Shown here: piece after piece, positions 16,431 to 24,045 of the stretch
Position numbering within the stretch: position 1 is the stretch's first letter
Layout: every line of letters begins with the position of its first letter
Assembly: GCA_018242425.1 (NCBI GenBank)
Contig: JAFEBX010000003.1
Location: forward strand, 248,001-312,000
Origin: Pseudomonadota bacterium
GTDB taxonomy: Bacteria > Pseudomonadota > Gammaproteobacteria > Xanthomonadales > Xanthomonadaceae
DNA: 64,000 nt
Reading direction: 5' to 3'
Made by a program: the position numbers and the translations under genes
Notes under the pieces: generated by a model
Databases searched by the model: none
Told to the model about the DNA's origin: nothing
Seen by the model: only the letters and a program-made list of their open reading frames with translations

Positions 16431-17838
16431 TCACGAGCGCGCGCCGCGGCGCAGCAGCCTGTATCGCAGCCTGCTGGTGTACCTCAGCGTGCCGTTGACC
16501 GTGCTGGCGTTGCTGGCCGGCCTGGTGACCTACGAGATGGCGCGCTATTACGCCAACCGTGCCCATGACGCCGAGCTGATCGAACAGGTCGATTCCGTCG
16601 TCAACCTGATGGACACGCAACCGGAAACCTTCCGCGCGTTCTCGCCGCAGGCACTGTTCCTGATCCAGTACGACCCCGACGGTTTCCAGTTCTATTCCAT
16701 CACCAGCACTCACAAGGGCGTGATCGCGTCCAACTTCGTACCGCCGGCGGCATCGCTGCCGGCTACCGTGAGCGATGCCGTCACACTGTCGACCATTCGC
16801 ACCGATCGTCATTTGCGCCTGGCATCACGCTCGTTCCATCCCAAGGTCGATCCCACCGACACCGTGATGGTCACGGTCGCCGAAAGCTTCACCGATCGCC
16901 GGCGCTGGGCGCAACGCATCCTGCTGCTCACCATCCCGACCCTGCTGCTGATGGTGGTGGGCCTGGTCTTCGTGATCCGCAGCGGCATCGATACCGGCCT
17001 GAAGCAACTGGATCCGCTAATTGCGCGCCTGCGTCGCGGCGATGCCCTGGACAAGCCATTGCTCGATGCCGACGTTCCTTCGGAAGTCGCACCGCTTGCC
17101 GGCACCATCGACACCCTGGTCTCCAATCTGCGCGAAGCGCTCGCGGTGCAATCGCGCTTCATCGCCGACGCCGCCCACCAGTTGCGTACACCGCTGGCCG
17201 GCTTGCGCCTGCATTCCGAACGCGCGCTCGCCGATCCGCGCCCGGAAGTCCTGGCCGATGCGCTCGGCCACGTCGCGCGCCTGACCGATCGCACCTCGCG
17301 CATCGCCGAACAACTGCTGGCGCTGGCGCGCGTGCAATCGGTGCAGGCAGCGCCGCCGCAACGTGTCGACCTTGCCGCCGTGATCCCGCAATTGGTGGGC
17401 GAACGCGTGCCCGATGCGTTGCGGGCCGGCGTCGACCTCGGTTACGAAGCGCCACGGGAAGGCCCGTTGTTCGCGATGATCGATATCGCGGTGTTGCACG
17501 AGGCGCTCGACAATCTGATCGACAACGCGCTGCGCCACGCCGGCAGCGGCCACGTGGCGACGGTGAGCCTGTCGCAACACGACGGTACCATCGAGTTGGC
17601 GATGGAAGACGACGGCCCGGGCGTCGACGACGAATTGCTGGCACGACTCGGCGAACGCTTCTTCCAGATCGCCGGCGGCAACGGCGGCAGCGGATTGGGC
17701 CTGGCAATCGTCGAGGAGGTGCTGTCGCGCTACGGCGGTCGCGTGCGCTATGCGCGCGGCGCGATGGGCGGCCTGCGCGTGGAATTGCTGTTGCCCGCCG
17801 CCGATGTTTCCGGAAAGGTGGATGAAACCGCCAGCTGA
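16423..17838 (+). CDS. Sensor histidine kinase (TctE/QseC-like)
   Basis: 471 residues. An N-terminal membrane helix (about 15-37) and a second at about 165-187 flank a periplasmic sensor domain of the 2CSK_N/TctE type. The H-box is DAAHQLRTPLAGLRLHSE; ATP-binding motifs are NLIDNALRH, DDGPGV and GGSGLGLAI. It is the cognate kinase of the preceding regulator. Its stop codon lies inside a perfect 9-bp stem-loop shared with the start region of the next gene. Confidence 0.9.
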   Translation: MSDHERAPRRSSLYRSLLVYLSVPLTVLALLAGLVTYEMARYYANRAHDAELIEQVDSVVNLMDTQPETFRAFSPQALFLIQYDPDGFQFYSITSTHKGVIASNFVPPAASLPATVSDAVTLSTIRTDRHLRLASRSFHPKVDPTDTVMVTVAESFTDRRRWAQRILLLTIPTLLLMVVGLVFVIRSGIDTGLKQLDPLIARLRRGDALDKPLLDADVPSEVAPLAGTIDTLVSNLREALAVQSRFIADAAHQLRTPLAGLRLHSERALADPRPEVLADALGHVARLTDRTSRIAEQLLALARVQSVQAAPPQRVDLAAVIPQLVGERVPDALRAGVDLGYEAPREGPLFAMIDIAVLHEALDNLIDNALRHAGSGHVATVSLSQHDGTIELAMEDDGPGVDDELLARLGERFFQIAGGNGGSGLGLAIVEEVLSRYGGRVRYARGAMGGLRVELLLPAADVSGKVDETAS

Positions 17839-17849
17839 CAAGCTGGCGG
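17828..17849 (+). promoter_or_regulatory. 9-bp perfect stem-loop at a kinase/hydrolase junction
   Basis: CCGCCAGCT (17828-17836) and AGCTGGCGG (17841-17849) are exact complements around a GACA loop. The kinase stop TGA (17836-17838) lies in the stem and loop, and the GTG start of the hydrolase follows one base after the stem. The place where a ribosome binding site should be is therefore inside the hairpin. It may weaken translation of the hydrolase or end the upstream message; no T tract follows. Confidence 0.55.
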
Positions 17850-17850
17850 C

Positions 17851-18699
17851 GTGAACAATGCACCCTTCCCGCTGCAGCCGGCCGAATTCTTCTACGAAGG
17901 CGGCCCCAATGCCGTCCTCCTGACCCACGGACTCACCGGCACGCCCAACGAAATGCGCTTGCTGGCACGTGGCCTCAATCGTCGCGGTTTTACCGTGTTC
18001 GGGGTGCAACTGGCCGGACATTGCGGCGACATGGACGACCTGCTAGCAACACGCTGGCAGGACTGGGCGACGAGCGTGCAGACCGCCGCCGAACGCTTGC
18101 GCGGACATTGCGATCGCCTGTTCGTCGGTGGCCTGTCGATGGGTGCGTTGCTCGCGCTCAACCTCGCCGCCGATCGTCCCGACCTGGTTGACGGCGTCGG
18201 TGTCTATGGCGCGACTTTCCGTTACGACGGCTGGAGCGTGCCGCGCATCGCGCGCTTGTCTGGACTGCTGCCGCTGCTGAAGAAATTCAACATCGGCCGC
18301 AACCGCGTCTTCATGGAACAGCCGCCTTACGGCATCCGCGACGAACGCCTGCGCGCGCAGATCAGCACCGCCATGCAGGGCAACGACAGCAGCATCGCCG
18401 GCCTGCCCGGCAATCCCTGGCATTCGCTGGCCGAACTCCATCAGCTGGCGAAGCGTGTACGCCGCCAGTTGTCGCAGGTCAACGCGCCCTGCCTGGTCGC
18501 GCACGCCAGCGACGACGACATCGCCAGCCTCGACAATGCCGAAGTGGTGCTGCGCAGCGTTTCCGGCCCGACCGAATTGCTGCTGCTCGACAACAGCTAC
18601 CACATGATCACCATCGATCGCGAACATCGCCTGCTGATCGATCGCAGCGCCACCTTCTTCGATCGCATCGCCGCCAGCCCGCAACGCGCCGCCGCATGA
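17851..18699 (+). CDS. Alpha/beta hydrolase (carboxylesterase/lysophospholipase-like)
   Basis: A cytoplasmic hydrolase of 282 residues starting with GTG. LLTHGLTGTPNEM near residue 25 is the oxyanion region, GGLSMGA (about residue 93) the nucleophile elbow, and NSYHMITIDRE near 255 the catalytic His. This matches the monoglyceride lipase / carboxylesterase Est30 group. It overlaps the following EamA gene by ATGA, so it is the first gene of the plus-strand arm of the putative lipid locus. Release or trimming of an acyl product is an inference from context. Confidence 0.83.
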   Translation: MNNAPFPLQPAEFFYEGGPNAVLLTHGLTGTPNEMRLLARGLNRRGFTVFGVQLAGHCGDMDDLLATRWQDWATSVQTAAERLRGHCDRLFVGGLSMGALLALNLAADRPDLVDGVGVYGATFRYDGWSVPRIARLSGLLPLLKKFNIGRNRVFMEQPPYGIRDERLRAQISTAMQGNDSSIAGLPGNPWHSLAELHQLAKRVRRQLSQVNAPCLVAHASDDDIASLDNAEVVLRSVSGPTELLLLDNSYHMITIDREHRLLIDRSATFFDRIAASPQRAAA

Positions 18700-19040
18700 C
18701 GCCACTGGCCACCGCGCTCTGGCTCGCCAATGCCGCGCTGGATACCGGCGGACAACTCTGTTTCAAGGCCGCCGCCCATCACGGCAACAGCGGCTGGCGC
18801 GCGCTGGCCCGGCAACCGATGCTGTGGCTCGGGCTGTTGTGCTACCTGGGTGAATTCCTGGCGTGGATCGCCTTCCTGTCGCAGGTGCCGCTGTCGCTCG
18901 GCGTGCTGCTGGGCTCGATCAATATCGTGATCGTGATGATCTGCGGAAGATTGTTCTTCCGGGAAAAACTCACGCCGTTGCGCGTTGGCGGCATCCTGCT
19001 GGTCTGCATCGGCGTGGCGCTGGTGGGGATCGGCGCATGA
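18696..19040 (+). CDS. Small EamA/SMR-like transporter subunit 1
   Basis: 114 residues with four predicted membrane helices. The third contains PLSLGVLLGSINIVIVM and the loop before the last is FREKLTPLRVGG, a typical EamA half-unit ending. It is a single four-helix unit, so it needs a partner; the next gene encodes one. Paired small DMT proteins such as ArnE/ArnF flip undecaprenyl-linked sugars, and others export small molecules. The function here is not established. It overlaps both neighbours by ATGA. Confidence 0.78.
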   Translation: MTPLATALWLANAALDTGGQLCFKAAAHHGNSGWRALARQPMLWLGLLCYLGEFLAWIAFLSQVPLSLGVLLGSINIVIVMICGRLFFREKLTPLRVGGILLVCIGVALVGIGA

Positions 19041-19438
19041 GGAGGCTCTACGCGATCGGATTCCCCACGCTGATGGCCTTCGACACGCTGGCGCAGACGT
19101 TCTTCAAGATCGCCGGCAACCACGCCCTGCCGTTCGCGGCGGACCTGTCGTGGATCCTGCGCGTCGCGGAACAGCCGTGGACCTGGGTCGCGCTGTGCGG
19201 CTATCTCGGCGCCTTCCTGACCTGGATGCGGCTGTTGCGCGATGCGCCGATCGGCCCCGCCTTCGCGGCGTCGCACCTGGAAGTGGTGAGCGTGCTGTTG
19301 GTATCCGCGTGGTGGCTGCACGAACGCATCACCCCGCTGCAGTTGCTGGGCGCGCTGGTCATCGTGCTCGGAATCGGGTTGCTGGCGATATCGGAATCGC
19401 GGGATCCCGCGGACACGGCCGATGCGACGCCTGGCTGA
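19037..19438 (+). CDS. Small EamA/SMR-like transporter subunit 2
   Basis: 133 residues, again four membrane helices, with the EamA half-unit motif WWLHERITPLQLLGALVIVLGIGLL at the end (shown only as its character: His-Glu-Arg loop then a Leu-rich helix). The N terminus IGFPTLMAFDTLAQTFFK parallels DTGGQLCFKAA in the preceding protein, so the two are likely heterodimer partners. Its last 17 bases overlap the aminotransferase gene. Confidence 0.75.
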   Translation: MRRLYAIGFPTLMAFDTLAQTFFKIAGNHALPFAADLSWILRVAEQPWTWVALCGYLGAFLTWMRLLRDAPIGPAFAASHLEVVSVLLVSAWWLHERITPLQLLGALVIVLGIGLLAISESRDPADTADATPG

Positions 19439-20618
19439 AATTCCACCGACCGCAGGGCTGCCGCCACGGCTGTCCGACCTGTTCGCATCGGGAGGCGATC
19501 TCGCGGGCGCACTGTCCGCGCAACTTGGCGTCGATACCGCGCTGACCACCTGCTCCGGCACCGCCGCGCTGATGCTGGCCTTGCGCATTGCGCAGCTGCG
19601 CCAACCCCGACGCGACGTGGTGGTGGTTCCGGCGTTCACCTGCCCGCTGGTCCCGATCGCCGTGCATGCGCTGGGACTGCACCTGCGCATTGCCGACCTC
19701 GCACACGGCAGCCTGGATTTCGACCGTGGCTCGCTGCATGCGCAGCTCGATGATCGCGTGCTGGCCGTCGTGCCGACGCATCTTGGCGGGCGCGTTGCCG
19801 ATGTCGCCGCCGTCAATCGCCTTGTCGCCGGTTCCGGCATCGCCGTGATCGAGGATGCGGCCCAATCGCTGGGCGCGACCATCGATGGCCGCAGCATCGG
19901 CCTTGCGGGAGACATCGGTTTCTTCAGCCTCGCCGCCGGCAAGGGCCTATCGACTTACGAAGGCGGCGTGGCGATCGCGCGCGATCCCTCGTGGCTCGAA
20001 GCGATGCAGGCGTTGCAGCATGCGTTGCCGAAACAGTCCGCATTCGAGCGCCGCCGTTGTGCCGAACTGATCGGCTACACGCTGCTGTATCGTCCGCTGC
20101 CGCTGCGCTGGGTTTATGGTTCGCCGCTGCGCCGCGCCCTGAAACGCCGTGACCTGATCGGGGCGATCGGCGACCGCTTTCCATTGGACGTGCCATTGCA
20201 TCGCATGGGCGGATGGCGGCAAAGCGTCGGCGCGAGTGCTGCACGACGCCTGCCACGATTCCTGGATGAACGCCGCGCCTGCGCATTGACGCGTGCAGAA
20301 CGCTTGCGCACGATTCCCGGTGTCCACGTTCATTCGGACCGTGCTGGCGAACGCGGCGTCTGGCCAATCCTGCTGGTGCAACTGGACTGCGAACGGCGCC
20401 GCGATACCGTGCTCGATCGCCTGTGGACGGCCGGGCTTGGCGTGAGTCGCATGTTCATCCATGCCCTGCCCGGCTACCTGGGGTTGCGCGACATCGTTCC
20501 GCATCAAGCCTGCCCGAATGCGGCGGATTTCGCTGCCCGCAGCCTGACAATCACCAACAGCCCGTGGTTGCGCGATCACGAATTCGAGGAGATCTGTCGG
20601 GTGATCGAGGCGGCTTAA
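19422..20618 (+). CDS. DegT/DnrJ/EryC1/StrS-family aminotransferase
   Basis: A 398-residue PLP enzyme. The cofactor region reads CSGTAALMLAL (about residue 43), then DVVVVPAFTCPLVPIA, the Asp in VIEDAAQSLGA and the Schiff-base Lys in LAAGKGLSTYEGG (about residue 175). Family members aminate keto-sugars or similar carbonyls. Together with the two small EamA proteins it recalls the arn aminosugar-lipid system, but no other arn gene is present. Its TAA stop overlaps the stop codon of the convergent arginase-fold gene. Confidence 0.83.
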   Translation: MRRLAEIPPTAGLPPRLSDLFASGGDLAGALSAQLGVDTALTTCSGTAALMLALRIAQLRQPRRDVVVVPAFTCPLVPIAVHALGLHLRIADLAHGSLDFDRGSLHAQLDDRVLAVVPTHLGGRVADVAAVNRLVAGSGIAVIEDAAQSLGATIDGRSIGLAGDIGFFSLAAGKGLSTYEGGVAIARDPSWLEAMQALQHALPKQSAFERRRCAELIGYTLLYRPLPLRWVYGSPLRRALKRRDLIGAIGDRFPLDVPLHRMGGWRQSVGASAARRLPRFLDERRACALTRAERLRTIPGVHVHSDRAGERGVWPILLVQLDCERRRDTVLDRLWTAGLGVSRMFIHALPGYLGLRDIVPHQACPNAADFAARSLTITNSPWLRDHEFEEICRVIEAA

Positions 20619-21469
20619 GCCAACGCCGCAATCAGCTGGCGATTCACTTCCGCCTGTTCACGCTGCCACGCATCGATCTCGCCGGGAGCCGGTTCCGGCT
20701 GCTGGTCGATCCGGCTCAACAGGCGCTTGAACAGGCTGCGATAGCGATACAGCGACACCTCGCCAGTGATGTCGCTGGAAACGATGTGCGGCTTGAGCGC
20801 GGAGATGAGCGTGAGCGCGTCATCGAGGTGGAATCGGCCCTGGTCCCAGTTGGTCCGCACGACTTCGGGGGAGAACACGTCCTTGTCGATCGAGAAGTGG
20901 ATCTGCGTGGGATCGCGCCTCATCCTCTTGACGAACTCCGCGACCAGCATGGATGGCGAGTCGAAATCGTGGATGCCTGCGATGCCACGGCGTCGCGCCC
21001 ATGTGGTATCGACGTCGACGCACCAGTAATGCACGCGACCATTGCGCAACACGCCAAGCTGGTTTTCCCACGCGTGCCCGCTGCCAGCGTCCGCGGACGA
21101 AATGCCAAGCACGTGGACATCGACCACCCCGGGCAATGCCGCCGCGCGCCCGACCCACGAGCCGCAATGCACGCCGAATGGGAACCGCATGTTGTCGGGA
21201 TGATTGTCGAGCACGACCACGCGCAATGGCCGGCGACGGGCCTCCAACTCGACCAAAGGCAGGCTGAGATGATGGAAGTCGCCACTCCCCATCATTACCG
21301 TGCCGTGCGTCGCCATCAGCACCGGGGCGATCGCCTCCACGAAGCGCTGCAAATCGCGCCGACTGCAGGAAAAACGCAGGCGCTCCTGCCAGTGCTGCAG
21401 CGGCAAGCGATCGGAGAGACCGATATCGCCGATCGAATCGTCGAGATCGAGGATCAGCGGAACGCTCAT
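20615..21469 (-). CDS. Arginase/ureohydrolase-fold protein of unknown substrate
   Basis: 284 residues. The metal-site motifs of the arginase superfamily are recognisable in order: GSGDFHH (in place of GGDHS, about residue 70), VVLDNHPDN (in place of DAHxD, about residue 92) and FSIDKDVFSPE (in place of SxDxDxxDP, about residue 180). The metal-binding Asp and His residues are kept, so an active binuclear metal hydrolase is plausible. The rest is unlike arginase or agmatinase. The start at 21469 overlaps the upstream gene by ATGA; it is the last gene of the minus-strand operon. Confidence 0.65.
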   Translation of the reverse strand: MSVPLILDLDDSIGDIGLSDRLPLQHWQERLRFSCSRRDLQRFVEAIAPVLMATHGTVMMGSGDFHHLSLPLVELEARRRPLRVVVLDNHPDNMRFPFGVHCGSWVGRAAALPGVVDVHVLGISSADAGSGHAWENQLGVLRNGRVHYWCVDVDTTWARRRGIAGIHDFDSPSMLVAEFVKRMRRDPTQIHFSIDKDVFSPEVVRTNWDQGRFHLDDALTLISALKPHIVSSDITGEVSLYRYRSLFKRLLSRIDQQPEPAPGEIDAWQREQAEVNRQLIAALA

Positions 21470-22536
21470 GCCGGCGTGCCCTCGAACAGGCCACGCATCC
21501 GCCCGAGCAGCCAACGCAAGGCGGAACCGCGCGCGCGTACCGCATGCCAGGTCATCGTGAACCGCGCACCGAGCTGGCGCTTGGCCTCGGCGTCGGTCCA
21601 GCCGGCGATGTAGCGCTTCAGGCCCAGCAAGCGCGCGAACTCCAGGTTGTGCATCCAGCTGAGTGCATAAAGATTGTTCTCGCGCGCCTGCGGGTAGGCG
21701 AAGCCGACGTATTTGTCGACCAGCATGCCATGCCACGGATAGCACAGATTCCAGCCGATCATCTCGCCATCGCGCCGGTAGACGAAGACGACGCCATCGC
21801 CCTCGGGCTGGCGCAACAGCGTCGCGAGAAAATCGCGCGTCAGTTCGTCGAAATGCACCTCGCTCTGCGCATGGACGTTGGCGAAGAGCTGATGAAAGCC
21901 GTCGATCGTCGCTTCGTCGGCGAAACGGGGATCGCCGCAGGCGACCTCCTCGATCTCCACATCCTTGCGCGAGCGCAACTTGCGACGAATGTCCTTTCGG
22001 CGCGACGACGACAACCGCGACAGATATTCATCCTCGTTGGCGTGATCAAGCGGCACCCACGCCAGCGGCATGCCTTCCAGCAACACGAAGCCACGCGTTT
22101 CCAGCTCGACGATCAGCGAATCGCAAGCGGCATTCTCGCCATCGCCCAGCAAGGGCGAATTTCGCGCCAAGTCCTTGACGATCAGCAACCGTGCGCCCGG
22201 ATCGGCATCGCGCACGATGGCCTCGACGAATTCACGCGCCGCGACGCCTTTCGGCAGCAAGGCGTATTCGCTGGACGTGCACCCGATGAATTGCGTGTCC
22301 CAGCGCAGCCACCGCGACCACCACCTGAATCCCGGCCATCGCTGCAGCTTGCGCAACAAGGGTTGTTCAAGCGTGGTGAGGATGTCGAACCCGGCGCGGA
22401 AGCGCGGTGCTCCGGCAATCGTATCGACGCGGAAATCCCTGGGCGGATGCTCCAGCCACGCGTCGATCACCGCGTCCGGTTCGAGCTGGGCGATCCAGCG
22501 CGCGTCGGCATCGATCGCGCGCGGCACCGCGTTCAC
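21466..22536 (-). CDS. GNAT_6/CelD-like acyltransferase
   Basis: A 356-residue protein of the FemAB/CelD-BcsL-like GNAT group. The C-terminal half carries the diagnostic region: VYRRDGEMIGWNLCYPWHG, then a conserved YVGFAYPQARENNLYALSW and a GLKRYIAGWTDAEAKRQLG segment. Such proteins transfer acyl or aminoacyl groups, often on lipid or cell-wall intermediates. It overlaps the ketoacyl synthase gene by 4 bases upstream and the arginase-fold gene by 4 bases downstream. In context it is the best candidate for N-acylating an amino product. Confidence 0.7.
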   Translation of the reverse strand: MNAVPRAIDADARWIAQLEPDAVIDAWLEHPPRDFRVDTIAGAPRFRAGFDILTTLEQPLLRKLQRWPGFRWWSRWLRWDTQFIGCTSSEYALLPKGVAAREFVEAIVRDADPGARLLIVKDLARNSPLLGDGENAACDSLIVELETRGFVLLEGMPLAWVPLDHANEDEYLSRLSSSRRKDIRRKLRSRKDVEIEEVACGDPRFADEATIDGFHQLFANVHAQSEVHFDELTRDFLATLLRQPEGDGVVFVYRRDGEMIGWNLCYPWHGMLVDKYVGFAYPQARENNLYALSWMHNLEFARLLGLKRYIAGWTDAEAKRQLGARFTMTWHAVRARGSALRWLLGRMRGLFEGTPA

Positions 22537-23747
22537 GCCTGGCGCACCGCCAGCACCGCGTTCAATCCGCCGAATGCGAACGAATTGCTGAGTGCCGCGC
22601 GGATCTTCGCGGGACGCCCGGCGTTCGGCACGATGTCGAGATCGCAGGCGGGATCGGCCTGCTCGTAATTGGCGGTCGGCGGCACGAACTGGTCATCCAG
22701 CGCCGACACCATCGCCGCAAGCTCGAGCGCACCGGCCGCACCCAGCGCGTGGCCGTGCATCGACTTGGTCGACGTCACCGGGATGCCCTGCGCGTGCGCG
22801 CCCAGCGCGATGCGGATCGCCTTGGTCTCGGTGGCGTCATTGGCCAGCGTTCCGGTCCCGTGCGCGTTGATGTAACCGATATCCACGGCATCCAGTTCGG
22901 CATCCTGCAGCGCGCGGGTGATCGACAGCGCGGCGCCTTCCGCCGATGGCGCGACGATGTCGCCGGCATCCGCACTCATGCCGGCCCCGGCAAGTTCGGC
23001 GAGGATGGTCGCGCCGCGCGCCTTCGCGTGTTCCATTTCTTCCAGCACGAACACGGCGGCGCCTTCACCCAGCACCAGGCCGCGGCGATTGGCGCTGAAC
23101 GGACGGCAGGTATCGTCGGCGACCACGCGCATCGCGTCCCACGCCTTCAGCAAGCCGAAGGTGAGGCAGGCCTCGGTACCGCCAGTCAGCATCACGTCGG
23201 CTGCGCCGGAGCGGATCATCGCCAACGCCTGCGCCACCGCATGGTTGGCGGACGCACAGGCACTCGATACCGAGAACACCGGGCCGCGCAGCCCATGCAC
23301 CATGCTGACGTGGCTGGCCGGAGCATTGACCATGGTGCGGACGATGGTGAGCGGATGCATGCGTTCGGCATTTTCACCGTACAGGCGCCTGCTCTGCTCA
23401 TCGTGCGAGGTCACGCCGCCGATACCGGTGCCGATGATCGCGCCGATGCGCTCGCCCTCGGCGCGCAGGTCGAGGCCACACTGGGCAACCGCTTCGTTCG
23501 AAGCAGCGACGACGAATTGCGAACAGCGATCGAGCAGCGGCAGCATCGATTCACTCATCATCGCGGCGAGATCGATGCCTTCCGGCAACTGCGCAGCGAC
23601 TTTCATCCGCACGCGCGCGGCATCGGGATGACGCAGCGGCGCGATCGCCGAACGCCCTTCGCGCAAGCCCTGCCACAGCGGGGCGACGCCCACGCCGTAA
23701 GGACTCACCGCCCCCATGCCGGTGATGACGACCCGCCGCCTGCTCAT
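22533..23747 (-). CDS. Beta-ketoacyl-ACP synthase (FabF/KS type)
   Basis: 404 residues. It condenses an acyl chain with malonyl-ACP. The catalytic triad is intact: Cys164 (SSACASAN), His296 (NAHGTGT) and His333 (STKSMHGHALGAAG), with Lys328 beside it. It is a stand-alone condensing enzyme 4 bases downstream of a dedicated acyl carrier protein gene, away from any fab cluster, which points to a specialised chain. It resembles KS enzymes of aryl-polyene and related type II systems, but no KR, DH or AT gene is nearby, so those would have to come from fatty-acid synthesis. Confidence 0.87.
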   Translation of the reverse strand: MSRRRVVITGMGAVSPYGVGVAPLWQGLREGRSAIAPLRHPDAARVRMKVAAQLPEGIDLAAMMSESMLPLLDRCSQFVVAASNEAVAQCGLDLRAEGERIGAIIGTGIGGVTSHDEQSRRLYGENAERMHPLTIVRTMVNAPASHVSMVHGLRGPVFSVSSACASANHAVAQALAMIRSGAADVMLTGGTEACLTFGLLKAWDAMRVVADDTCRPFSANRRGLVLGEGAAVFVLEEMEHAKARGATILAELAGAGMSADAGDIVAPSAEGAALSITRALQDAELDAVDIGYINAHGTGTLANDATETKAIRIALGAHAQGIPVTSTKSMHGHALGAAGALELAAMVSALDDQFVPPTANYEQADPACDLDIVPNAGRPAKIRAALSNSFAFGGLNAVLAVRQA

Positions 23748-23751
23748 GCAA

Positions 23752-24021
23752 TCAACCCTGCGCCTTCGCTGCCAGCGCGCCCTTCACCACGTCCACCAGC
23801 TGCTGCACGGTGTCGCTGCCGAAGTTCGGTCCCTGGTCGGGAAAAGTGATCCCGTAATGCTCCTCGATGTCGAACAGCAGTTCGATCGCATCCAGCGAAC
23901 TGACGCCAATGTCCTTCAGCGTCGACTCGGGATGGATGATCGCGAGATCGATCTTGGCCTTGGCCGCGATCTGCGAGGCGATCTCGTCGAAGATGGCTTT
24001 TTCGTCAGGCGTGTCGTTCAT
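23752..24021 (-). CDS. Acyl carrier protein, specialised
   Basis: 89 residues. One ACP helix bundle with the phosphopantetheine site in DIGVSSLDAIELLFDIEE. Ser42 is the attachment serine, and the usual preceding Asp of the DSL motif is Ser. The acidic helix II (IELLFDIEEHYGI) is kept for docking. It lies between the class III aminotransferase and the ketoacyl synthase in one operon and should carry their intermediate. Confidence 0.85.
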   Translation of the reverse strand: MNDTPDEKAIFDEIASQIAAKAKIDLAIIHPESTLKDIGVSSLDAIELLFDIEEHYGITFPDQGPNFGSDTVQQLVDVVKGALAAKAQG

Positions 24022-24045
24022 GTCTTACTCCCCGGGGATGGCGGC

